Assembly: GCA_027024125.1 (NCBI GenBank)
Contig: JALVSV010000246.1
Location: forward strand, 1 to 5,213
Source of the DNA: Methylothermaceae bacterium
Lineage (GTDB): Bacteria; Pseudomonadota; Gammaproteobacteria; Methylococcales; Methylothermaceae
Direction of reading: 5' to 3'
Length of the DNA stretch: 5,213 bases
Positions 1 through 5,213 of the stretch are shown piece after piece. Below the pieces are notes generated by a model. That model was not told the DNA's origin. It saw nothing but the letters and a program-made list of their open reading frames with translations, and searched no databases. How positions within the stretch are numbered: position 1 is the first letter of the stretch; the number at the start of each line of letters is the position of its first letter. A program made the translations under genes and the position numbers.

Positions 1-28
1 GGCAACCTGTAACCGTCAATAGCAGCAT
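1..28 (-). CDS. Possible start of a further gene downstream of merP (partial, cut by window edge)
   Basis: An ATG at 28-26 directly follows the merP stop codon (TGAATG junction) and opens a frame reading MLLLTVTGC before the window ends. Such a tight junction suggests the next gene of the mer operon, translated by re-initiation, since no clear Shine-Dalgarno sequence precedes it. The nine visible residues are too few to identify a family. The end VTGC resembles a lipoprotein lipobox, but the stretch before it is short and has no basic residue. It also loosely recalls the first strand of an N-terminal heavy-metal-associated domain, as found in MerA. Both readings are speculation. The frame may equally close just outside the window. 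Confidence 0.25.
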
Positions 29-334
29 TCAACGGATAACCGAAGCAGGATACCCCGCATCCGTTACCGCCTTGGCCAAAGTTTCAGCTCCGACTGTGGC
101 AGGATCGAACGAAACCACTGCCTTTTTCTGCTCCATATCCACTTCCACACTTTTGACGCCTTTGACCTGTTTCAGCGCGTTCTCGATCGTGTACTTGCAC
201 ATGCCACAACTCATATTCTTCACTTCCAGCGTCACTTGTTGCAGTCTTTGTTGCGCCTCCACTTCCCCGGCCACGGCATAGAGTTGCCAATGTCCGCTCA
301 CCAACAAGAAAACAAGGATCAATCGTTTCAACAT
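29..334 (-). CDS. merP: MerP-like periplasmic mercury-binding protein
   Basis: This 101-residue protein is close to the usual size of MerP, which binds Hg(II) in the periplasm and passes it to MerT. Residues 1 to about 23 look like a Sec signal peptide: K3 R4, a hydrophobic core (LILVFLLVSG) and a plausible cleavage site around AVAG. The rest is one heavy-metal-associated (HMA) domain of ferredoxin-like fold. Its metal motif NMSCGMC has Cys43 and Cys46, and the C-terminal DAGYPASV is typical of the fold. The spacer residues (CGMC) differ from the CAAC of Tn501/Tn21 MerP. The start is ATG at 334-332 with only a weak GAG-type ribosome site. It lies 24 bp after the merT stop and so should share the merT message. 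A copper-binding HMA protein is the main alternative, but the merT neighbour favours MerP. Confidence 0.9.
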   Translation of the reverse strand: MLKRLILVFLLVSGHWQLYAVAGEVEAQQRLQQVTLEVKNMSCGMCKYTIENALKQVKGVKSVEVDMEQKKAVVSFDPATVGAETLAKAVTDAGYPASVIR

Positions 335-358
335 TTCTCACACCATTGATTTATTGCT

Positions 359-748
359 TTATTCCAGAAAAAAAGGAGCGTACCAGGGGAACGTTATCAA
401 TCCCAGCGTCAATAAAGCCACTATCCAGAAAGCCAGACGCTGGCGCCTGCGCACATGCGGAAGAGCGCAGAAGTCCCCGTCTTCACAGGGTGTCAGATAC
501 AGACGCCAGAATCCCCATCCCAGCAGCCCCACAGTCAATAGAATGAAGAATGGCCGCACTGGAGCAAATCCCACCAGTGTACTCATCCAGCCACCACCCA
601 GCCCCAGGAGCACCAGCACGAAAGGCCCAACACAGCAGAGTGAAGCCCCGATCGCAGCCAACGCCGCTCCCACATTCAACCATCGTGGGCTAAGAGATTG
701 AGCCTGTTTCTCCACCTGATTCGCTTGGGTCTTGATCTCGGTCGTCAT
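359..748 (-). CDS. merT: MerT-like inner-membrane mercuric ion transporter
   Basis: MerT takes Hg(II) from MerP across the inner membrane so that it can be reduced in the cytoplasm. This 129-residue protein has three hydrophobic segments: about 24-52, 57-83 and 106-126. The hallmark vicinal cysteine pair is in the first helix (Cys38-Cys39, motif SLCCVGP). A second pair, Cys88 and Cys94, lies in the loop between helices 2 and 3, with the same spacing of six as Cys76/Cys82 of Tn501 MerT. The protein is about 13 residues longer than the classic 116-residue form because of a polar N-terminus rich in Gln and Lys. The ATG at 748-746 is chosen because AGAGG lies 9 bp upstream and because the upstream TTG at 799 would precede the predicted transcription start. 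It is the first gene after the MerR-type promoter and is followed closely by merP. Confidence 0.95.
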   Translation of the reverse strand: MTTEIKTQANQVEKQAQSLSPRWLNVGAALAAIGASLCCVGPFVLVLLGLGGGWMSTLVGFAPVRPFFILLTVGLLGWGFWRLYLTPCEDGDFCALPHVRRRQRLAFWIVALLTLGLITFPWYAPFFLE

Positions 749-781
749 CTCAGGTCGCCTCTTTGGTACCAACTCGCTTAA

Positions 782-812
782 ATTTAAGCTACGTAGCAAG
801 GTACGGTGTCAA
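782..812 (-). promoter_or_regulatory. MerR-type promoter of merTP with 19-bp spacer
   Basis: On the minus strand a perfect -35 box TTGACA (812-807) and a -10-like TTAAAT (787-782) are separated by exactly 19 bp. MerR-family promoters use this over-long spacer: the metal-loaded regulator untwists it so that sigma-70 polymerase can engage both boxes. The Tn501 mer promoter has the same 19-bp spacing and also begins its spacer with CCGTAC. Transcription should start near 775, leaving a leader of about 28 nt before the merT ATG. The -35 box contains the TGA stop codon of merR. Confidence 0.88.
792..805 (-). promoter_or_regulatory. MerR operator dyad (CGTA-N6-TACG)
   Basis: The inverted repeat CGTA-N6-TACG lies inside the promoter spacer. 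It occupies spacer positions 2 to 15, so its centre is at position 8.5. This is the same offset toward the -35 box as the CCGTAC-N4-GTACGG dyad of the Tn501 operator. The left half keeps CCGTAC exactly, while the right half (CTACGT) is degenerate at its outer base and at the inner G. Position and symmetry mark it as the binding site of the MerR encoded immediately upstream. Confidence 0.85.
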
Positions 813-1204
813 GTGGATTCGGCCAAAAGTTTTTCCAGCAACCTGCAACCCGCCTCTGAATCCACATTGCACAAACCGATTCCCTGCTCCAGAATCTTCC
901 GCATTCTTTCCAGATCATCCATCCTGGCCACGATCTCCTGTATCTTTTTCTCCAGCAGTGCTTTGACCTCATGACAGGAACCTCGCTCCATGGATAGAAG
1001 ACCTGAGATCTCCTCAAGAGAGAACCCCATCTTTTGGGCTTTCTTGATGAAACGCAGCCTTATGACCGTTGTGTCGTCATAACGGCGGAATCCATACATG
1101 GGTTTTGGAGGGATGGCCAGCAAGCCCCGGCGCTGATAGTAGCGGATAGTCTCGACATGGACTCCCGCCCTTTTTGCCACCTGGCCAATGGTCAGGCCGG
1201 CCAT
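809..1204 (-). CDS. merR: MerR-family metal-responsive transcriptional regulator
   Basis: From the ATG at 1204 the protein has 131 residues. An in-frame TTG at 1216 would add four (MGRG). Residues below are numbered from the TTG form; subtract 4 for the ATG form. The N-terminal winged helix-turn-helix (LTIGQVAKRAGVHVETIRYY, then the wing around YGFRRYD) is classic MerR. A long dimerisation helix spans about 82-115. Metal-ligand candidates are Cys81, Cys116 and Cys124, matching Cys82, Cys117 and Cys126 of Tn501 MerR, but the loop between the last two is one residue shorter (C-x7-C, as in CueR). Family knowledge predicts repression of merT without metal and activation with Hg(II). The ATG is preferred because GGGGAGGGG lies just upstream, inside the end of the Nudix gene. 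The gene overlaps that Nudix gene by 13 bp, and its TGA is part of the merT -35 box. Metal specificity is not settled by sequence. Confidence 0.94.
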   Translation of the reverse strand: MAGLTIGQVAKRAGVHVETIRYYQRRGLLAIPPKPMYGFRRYDDTTVIRLRFIKKAQKMGFSLEEISGLLSMERGSCHEVKALLEKKIQEIVARMDDLERMRKILEQGIGLCNVDSEAGCRLLEKLLAEST

Positions 1205-1656
1205 TCCCCTCCCCAACCTTTGGGTCGCAAGGGGGCAATTGCTCCGGTCTCCCGGTAACGGCGATAATCAGCAAGGACGCCCGCATGATCAAAGGCCAGG
1301 GGCTGGGGGGGACGGTATGGATCACAGATCAACACGCTCCTTGCATCATCCGCAGCCATCGGCCTTCCGAAGGCCTCTCCCACGTAGACCACGGTGACCG
1401 TATGGCCTCGGGGATCACGCCTTGGATCGGAATAGACGCCCAACAGGGTTTTTAGCCGTACATGCAGACTGGTTTCCTCCTCCATCTCCCGAATTGCTGC
1501 ATGTTCTACCGTCTCGCCGATATCGACGAAACCGCCTGGGATTGCCCAACCGGCAGGAGGATTCATTCTTTCTATCAAGACAATGGGCCGTTGCTCCTGA
1601 TCGGCCAGCTCGATGATGACATCAGCGGCCAATAGGGGCGTATGTGGTCTAGCCAT
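1192..1656 (-). CDS. Nudix hydrolase (ADP-ribose pyrophosphatase-like)
   Basis: This 154-residue protein has a single Nudix domain. Nudix enzymes split nucleoside diphosphates linked to another group, using divalent metals held by the Nudix box. The box runs from Gly42 to Leu64 and fits G-x5-E-x7-R-E-U-x-E-E-x-G-U: Glu48, Arg56, Glu57, Glu60 and Glu61 are present, but the last glycine is Ser63. Preceding PPAGWAIPGG and the later YSDPRRDPRGH and LAFDHAGVL stretches resemble the ADP-ribose pyrophosphatase-like branch. The true substrate cannot be told from sequence. The start is firm: ATG at 1656 with GGGAGGT 8 bp upstream. It follows the methyltransferase by 68 bp and its last 13 bases overlap merR, so the two are probably translationally coupled. 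The C-terminus (PKGWGGEWPA) is encoded by bases that also form the merR ribosome site. Confidence 0.92.
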   Translation of the reverse strand: MARPHTPLLAADVIIELADQEQRPIVLIERMNPPAGWAIPGGFVDIGETVEHAAIREMEEETSLHVRLKTLLGVYSDPRRDPRGHTVTVVYVGEAFGRPMAADDARSVLICDPYRPPQPLAFDHAGVLADYRRYRETGAIAPLRPKGWGGEWPA

Positions 1657-1724
1657 AGGCGCTTACCTCCCGCAACCATTCATTTCACCTCATCACCAGC
1701 ATGACGGGGTCGGGGACTCGAATC

Positions 1725-2411
1725 TCATTGACCGGATTGGAGGGATGCAGGTGCCGCTTCGATCAAACGGAATGAAGTATTTCGAAGTTTCTTCAACAAT
1801 ACCATGTCGACGATTTCCGCTCCCGCCTGTTGCAGCACTTCACAGAAGTCCTCAAGGTAGGTCACTTGACCGAAATGAATGGTGGTCACCCTGTGCAGCA
1901 TCGGTTTGATCTTTTCCGCCAGAGGAGAACGTTGATCGTGAAAGGTCTGGGTGAAATAAATCCGGCCATTGGGTTTGAGTTGAGTCAAGACATGCTGTAG
2001 GGCTGCCACCGGATCGGGCAATAACATGAAACTTCCACTGAAATAGATGGCATCATAAGGCCCCCCATGATGATCATAGACCGACTCAAGCCGCACCGAG
2101 ACGTGATCAGCCAACCCTGCGTTGAGCAGGGCCCGGCGGCAACGTTTCAGATAATCCGGATCGATGTCCAGCCCCAGGATCCTGAGATTCTTGTCACGTA
2201 TGAGATCGGCATTGGCAATGACAGCACCTCCCGTACCAATTCCCACATCCAACACCTCGGCACCGTCGGGCAGTCTTTCCAGAACGGCCCGATACCAGTT
2301 GATGGTCAATTTGGCGAATGTATGGTCATAGATGAGACCGCGCAAATGGCTGATAAACGGTCTGCGGGACAGGCTTATCTCAGCTTGGCTCGTGTCTGTA
2401 TTGGCATTCAT
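1725..2411 (-). CDS. Class I SAM-dependent methyltransferase
   Basis: This 228-residue protein is predicted to be a soluble Rossmann-fold methyltransferase. Motif I, the S-adenosylmethionine-binding glycine loop, is VLDVGIGTGG at 53-62. An acidic residue ending strand 2 (Asp82 in LGLDIDPDYL) would hold the ribose. PYDAIYFSGSF (118-128) and LKPNGRIYF (145-153) fit the later core strands. An N-terminal helical stretch and a C-terminal part (about 160-228) probably form the acceptor site. The acceptor is unknown. It has only two cysteines (Cys91 and Cys190), so it lacks the three-cysteine pattern of ArsM arsenite methyltransferases, and nothing resembles the HgcA/HgcB mercury-methylation pair. 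The ATG at 2411 has a very strong ribosome site, GGGAGG, 4 bp upstream. It probably heads a unit with the Nudix and merR genes. Confidence 0.9.
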   Translation of the reverse strand: MNANTDTSQAEISLSRRPFISHLRGLIYDHTFAKLTINWYRAVLERLPDGAEVLDVGIGTGGAVIANADLIRDKNLRILGLDIDPDYLKRCRRALLNAGLADHVSVRLESVYDHHGGPYDAIYFSGSFMLLPDPVAALQHVLTQLKPNGRIYFTQTFHDQRSPLAEKIKPMLHRVTTIHFGQVTYLEDFCEVLQQAGAEIVDMVLLKKLRNTSFRLIEAAPASLQSGQ

Positions 2412-2440
2412 AGCTCCTCCCTTTATAATTTTTATTTACA

Positions 2441-2461
2441 CGGCTAAGCCGAAGTATACTT
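2441..2461. repeat. Two abutting palindromes upstream of the methyltransferase gene
   Basis: CGGCTAAGCCG (2441-2451) is a perfect inverted repeat around a single central base, and AAGTATACTT (2452-2461) is a perfect 10-bp palindrome directly beside it. Together they cover the putative -10 box and start site of the methyltransferase transcription unit, the right place for a repressor operator. No regulator family is assigned. The first palindrome could make only a very tight hairpin and has no T-run of terminator type on the minus strand. Confidence 0.4.
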
Positions 2462-2480
2462 GCTATTGGCTTTGAGTCAC
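2453..2480 (-). promoter_or_regulatory. Candidate sigma-70 promoter for the methyltransferase-Nudix-merR unit
   Basis: On the minus strand, GTGACT (2480-2475; four of six matches to TTGACA) and TATACT (2458-2453; five of six matches to TATAAT) are 16 bp apart. Transcription would begin near 2446, giving a leader of about 35 nt that ends in the strong GGGAGG ribosome site. This is the only reasonable promoter-like pair seen between the HDOD stop and the methyltransferase start. It is a motif match only, and read-through from the HDOD gene is possible because no terminator is visible between them. Confidence 0.35.
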
Positions 2481-2498
2481 AGAAGCTCCTTTTTCAAT

Positions 2499-3383
2499 TC
2501 AATCCTGGAACAGCATCTTGAAGATCGGTTCGAAGTTTTCATCGGCTTCGGCCAGGATCTCTGGCAGCAAATGCGGCTCAAGGCGCAACGACTGCAGCCA
2601 CCCCACCAGACCGGGGAGAACCTCTTCCAGTTGCTCCGATGACCTTACCTCCCAGAGGCTGAGGCGGCTTGCGACAGTGACCAGTGCTGTTTCGAGAGAG
2701 AATTCCTCTGTCTCTTCCGGATGTTGGTGGCACTGAAGCGTCGTGACGATCAGCCGAGGCAGATGCCAACGTCTGGCCAGCTCAGCCGCCAATTGATAAT
2801 GATCGAACCCATAGGTCAACCGCTCGGCTTCGACTTCGTCCATTGCCTCCTGCTCCGAGAGCAGAATGGCAGCACGGGCCAATTCAGGAATCTTGGCATA
2901 GACAACCAGGCGTCCTATTTCATGTAACAGACCACAAACGAAAACAGGCTCCACCTGGGTTCCGTTGGCCAAATGTTTCTCCATCACCTTGCCCAATAGA
3001 GCGGCGCGTACACTAAGGCGCCAGAACTCTCTCATCGTCATCAATTTATTGGGCAGGTGACCAAAACGTTCCACAACCACAGTCGCCAATACCAGGTCCC
3101 TCAACTCTTTGACCCCTACGATGGTGATGGCTCGTGAAATAGAGGAAATCTGCCCGGGAAAACCATAAAAAGCGCTGTTGACTATCCGCAACAACCGGGC
3201 CGACAGGCCCGGATCGTGCTTGATCACTTCTTCCGCGTCCCTGGCTGTCTTGGCTGGATTGTCCATGATCTCGCTGAGCTTGAGATAGATTTCCGGCGGA
3301 GAAGCCAGTTGTACGTCCCCTGCCAACAACGTATCAATGCTAAGCTGGGAACCATGGGAGATTTGCGCGAATAATTTAGTCAT
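2499..3383 (-). CDS. HDOD domain signalling protein
   Basis: HDOD proteins are HD-superfamily relatives found in bacterial signalling, often beside c-di-GMP or chemotaxis genes; most have no proven enzyme activity. From the ATG at 3383 the protein has 294 residues. The HDOD core covers about 20-225. It starts with SPPEIYLKLSEIM, continues through the diagnostic HDPGLSARLLRIVNSAFYG (57-75) and SISRAITIVGVKELRDLVLA (81-100), and reaches GLLHEIGRL (151-159), where the usual His-Asp is His154-Glu155. FDHYQLAAELARRWHLP and the His-rich LQCHQHP (about 216-222) close the core. Residues after 228 are an uncharacterised helical tail. The start is chosen because homology begins here. An in-frame GTG at 3479 would add 32 residues from AT-rich DNA that looks intergenic. 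The ribosome site is weak. It is divergent from the GGDEF/EAL gene, suggesting related roles. Confidence 0.92.
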   Translation of the reverse strand: MTKLFAQISHGSQLSIDTLLAGDVQLASPPEIYLKLSEIMDNPAKTARDAEEVIKHDPGLSARLLRIVNSAFYGFPGQISSISRAITIVGVKELRDLVLATVVVERFGHLPNKLMTMREFWRLSVRAALLGKVMEKHLANGTQVEPVFVCGLLHEIGRLVVYAKIPELARAAILLSEQEAMDEVEAERLTYGFDHYQLAAELARRWHLPRLIVTTLQCHQHPEETEEFSLETALVTVASRLSLWEVRSSEQLEEVLPGLVGWLQSLRLEPHLLPEILAEADENFEPIFKMLFQD

Positions 3384-3527
3384 ACCCTGATTCTTCAGGT
3401 TTGAAATTTGTATGGAAAAGCGAGTTGCATGTAGCTTACAGTCTAAAAATAGGCTATAAAGAAGAGAAAAGATAACCACATCACAAAAATCTCACCTCAA
3501 CCTTGAATGAATGGCTCGACACAGTTC
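3384..3527. other. Divergent intergenic region between HDOD and GGDEF/EAL genes
   Basis: This 144-bp AT-rich stretch must carry the start signals for both flanking genes, which point away from each other. A plus-strand TATAAA at 3455-3460 is -10-like but has no convincing -35 at 16-18 bp. TTGCAT at 3425-3430 is -35-like but badly spaced from it. No good Shine-Dalgarno site precedes either candidate start of the plus-strand gene (3507 or 3528). No inverted repeat or terminator was found. Promoters are inferred to exist but cannot be placed. Confidence 0.5.
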
Positions 3528-5213
3528 ATGCCACCTCCAACGCAAGCATTTGACAAAACCATTCTCGTTGCTGAACCCAATCATCGCCACTGCCAGCAGA
3601 TTGAAACCATACTCAACGAAAGTGGCTTTCTAAAGGTCTATAGCGCTGAAGATGGTGAAGGTCTGCGCTCCCATCTGAAAAAATTTCACAACGACCCCTC
3701 CAATCTGGGTCTGATCATATTCAGCTATCCTTTACCGGACTGCCAGATAGTGGAACTGTGCCAGGCTTTTGCAGGCGAACACAGTGAATTCGAAATCCCT
3801 GTCATCATCCTTCTGGAATCCCCCGGCAAAGAGGATCCCCAACTGCAGAAGTTGGAGCAACTCAAAAGTCGCGGGGTGACATTGGTGGAAAAGCCGATTC
3901 GTGCCCAGGAATTCATTCCCCTGGTCCAGTTGGCTTTGGCATTCAAACACGAACGCGATCGAACGCGTGCGCAAAATGAAACCATGCTGACGGAACTGGC
4001 AGAGCACAAGATTCTTGCTGCGCGATTGAAGTACCTGGTCCTCCACGATGAATTGACCGGCGTCAGCAACCGCCGCAGCCTCGAGCAGACCCTCCAACTC
4101 GCCATCCACCATTGCCAGTCCTACAAACAGGAAAGCGCATTATTCTATCTGGACATCGATCGTTTCGATGTCATCAACGACATCGAGGGGCACGATACCG
4201 GCGATCGCCTGTTGGTGGAACTGGTCAATCTGTTGCGCCAGAACCTGCCCACGACCAGCACCCTTGCCCGTATCGGGGCAGATGAATTCTGCATCTACCT
4301 CCCCAACACCCAACGCGACAAAGCAGTGGAAATCGCAGAAGCCCTGCGCAAGGCCGTGGACGATTTCTGGTTCATGACGCCAAACGACAGCTACCACATC
4401 TCCGTCAGCATCGGAATTGCGCTACTGACACCTGCACGGATTATCGATCATCCCAATGAATTGATCGCCCAAGCCCACCAGGCCTGCTACATCGCCAAGA
4501 CCCACGGCCGTAATCTGGTGAATATCTATGACGCCAAGGATATGGCCACCACCCATTTCAATGATGTACGATGGGTTCCCCTGTTACGGGAAGGACTGAA
4601 GAACGACCGTTTCTTTCTGGTATTCCAACCCATCGTTCGCCTCGTAGATGGTTATATCAGTCACTATGAGGTATTGTTGAGGCTGAAGGACGAACAGGGC
4701 AGAATGTTCACACCTGATATCTTCATTCCGGCAGCAGAGCGCATGGGTTTGATTCACAATCTGGATATGTGGGTCATCGAACATGCCATCGATTTCCTCG
4801 CCAGCCTTCCTGAGACCCAATCCCATATCTCTCTGGCGATCAATTTGTCAGGACACGCTTTCCAGAATCATCAATTGCTGCCCTTCCTCGAGAAGAAACT
4901 GCAAACTACCTGGCTGTCACCCAAACGCTTGGTTTTCGAAATCACCGAAACGGCCGCTATCGCCAATTTCGAGTTTACGCGCATCATGATCGCCAAGCTT
5001 CATTCGTTGGGGTGCTGCCTGGCACTCGATGACTTCGGTACGGGTTTCAATTCGTTTGAATATATCAAGAACTTTCCGGTCGATTACCTTAAAATCGATG
5101 GCCAGTTCGTACAAAACCTGGCCAATGATGAAACCGACCAAGTGCTGGTCAATGCCATGGTTAAAATTGCCCATAAATTGGGAAAACAGGTAATTGCTGA
5201 ATATGTGGAAAAC
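3528..5213 (+). CDS. Receiver-like/GGDEF/EAL c-di-GMP protein, probable phosphodiesterase (3' partial)
   Basis: The frame is open for 562 codons to the window end. Residues 10-140 form a receiver-like domain: E16 replaces the acidic pair, Ser66 (in FSYPLPD) stands where the phospho-acceptor Asp should be, and the Lys of EKPI (K122) is kept. A likely signalling helix (140-168) leads to a GGDEF domain (169-336) with HDELTGVSNRR, LDIDRFDVIND and GHDTGDRLL. The signature is GADEF (250-254), and the upstream I-site RxxD is absent (P241/S244). The EAL domain (about 345 onward) keeps QPI, EVLLR (Glu381), Asn439, Glu471, DDFGTG (501-506), LKID (Lys522, Asp524) and Glu558. EAL enzymes hydrolyse c-di-GMP to pGpG. 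No membrane segment is seen, so it is probably cytoplasmic. Start: ATG 3528 fits just before the domain; the in-frame ATG at 3507, right after a stop, would add seven residues; neither has a clear ribosome site. The C-terminal end lies outside the window. Confidence 0.94.
   Translation, partial: MPPPTQAFDKTILVAEPNHRHCQQIETILNESGFLKVYSAEDGEGLRSHLKKFHNDPSNLGLIIFSYPLPDCQIVELCQAFAGEHSEFEIPVIILLESPGKEDPQLQKLEQLKSRGVTLVEKPIRAQEFIPLVQLALAFKHERDRTRAQNETMLTELAEHKILAARLKYLVLHDELTGVSNRRSLEQTLQLAIHHCQSYKQESALFYLDIDRFDVINDIEGHDTGDRLLVELVNLLRQNLPTTSTLARIGADEFCIYLPNTQRDKAVEIAEALRKAVDDFWFMTPNDSYHISVSIGIALLTPARIIDHPNELIAQAHQACYIAKTHGRNLVNIYDAKDMATTHFNDVRWVPLLREGLKNDRFFLVFQPIVRLVDGYISHYEVLLRLKDEQGRMFTPDIFIPAAERMGLIHNLDMWVIEHAIDFLASLPETQSHISLAINLSGHAFQNHQLLPFLEKKLQTTWLSPKRLVFEITETAAIANFEFTRIMIAKLHSLGCCLALDDFGTGFNSFEYIKNFPVDYLKIDGQFVQNLANDETDQVLVNAMVKIAHKLGKQVIAEYVEN

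Noticed and set aside
354..701. Plus-strand frame of 115 codons opposite merT
   Set aside because: Low-complexity Pro/Ser/Thr-rich translation with no recognisable domain. MerT on the other strand has clear family motifs, so this is antisense shadow.
749..799. TTG start of merT at 799 giving a 146-residue protein
   Set aside because: It would begin upstream of the predicted merTP transcription start (about 775) and inside the operator. The ATG at 748 has an AGAGG site at good spacing, and MerT homology lies downstream of it.
1700..1735. tRNA T-arm-like sequence (ATTCGAGTCCCC on the minus strand)
   Set aside because: The invariant G53-C61 pair is missing, the flanking bases do not form a T stem, and no acceptor, D or anticodon arm is present. 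Part of it codes for the end of the methyltransferase.
2067..2447. Plus-strand frame of 126 codons opposite the methyltransferase
   Set aside because: No recognisable domain, and it runs through the methyltransferase motifs in reverse and into its promoter region.
3413..3430. Sigma-54-like promoter (TGG ... TTGCAT) on the plus strand
   Set aside because: The GG and GC elements are one base too far apart. Sigma-54 spacing is strict, and the CAC after TGG is missing.
3384..3479. GTG start of the HDOD gene at 3479, adding 32 residues
   Set aside because: The extra residues are encoded by AT-rich DNA in the divergent promoter region and show no HDOD homology. No ribosome site precedes the GTG.
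3725..4112. Two long minus-strand frames of 126 codons
   Set aside because: They lie opposite the receiver/GGDEF coding region and show no domain or signal of their own. They are shadows of the plus-strand gene.

Overview
The window reads as chromosomal DNA from a Gram-negative proteobacterium, most likely a gammaproteobacterium. The basis is a mer-type metal module of the Gram-negative kind (MerR, inner-membrane MerT, periplasmic MerP) next to typical proteobacterial c-di-GMP and HDOD signalling genes, at moderate GC with strong Shine-Dalgarno sites. No species is claimed.

Layout. Six genes lie on the minus strand. In transcription order, from right to left, they are an HDOD protein (3383-2499), a class I SAM-dependent methyltransferase (2411-1725), a Nudix hydrolase (1656-1192), a MerR regulator (1204-809), MerT (748-359) and MerP (334-29). 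A seventh reading frame may start at 28 and leaves the window at base 1. On the plus strand one large gene starts near 3528 (or 3507) and is still open at 5213: a receiver-like/GGDEF/EAL protein of at least 562 residues.

How the parts fit. MerR should sense a soft metal, by family Hg(II), and switch on merTP from a promoter between merR and merT. That promoter has TTGACA and TTAAAT boxes 19 bp apart and a CGTA/TACG dyad in the spacer, the geometry of Tn501-type mer promoters. MerP would bind the ion in the periplasm and MerT would carry it inward. The detoxifying enzyme (MerA) is not in view and may lie to the left. Unlike the usual divergent Gram-negative layout, merR here is co-directional with merTP. 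Its stop codon lies inside the merT -35 box, and its start lies inside the 3' end of the Nudix gene. merR therefore appears to be expressed from an upstream methyltransferase-Nudix transcription unit.

The right half is a signalling divergon: HDOD on the minus strand and the GGDEF/EAL protein on the plus strand share about 144 bp of AT-rich intergenic DNA. The GGDEF/EAL protein has a receiver-like domain without its phospho-acceptor Asp, an altered GGDEF signature (GADEF) without an I-site, and an EAL domain whose visible catalytic residues are intact. It is best read as a c-di-GMP phosphodiesterase with regulatory N-terminal domains.

No tRNA, rRNA, CRISPR array, insertion sequence or convincing intrinsic terminator was seen. 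No gene-free stretch exceeds 300 bases. I found no clearly new multi-gene system. The most unusual points are the merR wiring and its mixed MerR/CueR-like metal-site pattern.
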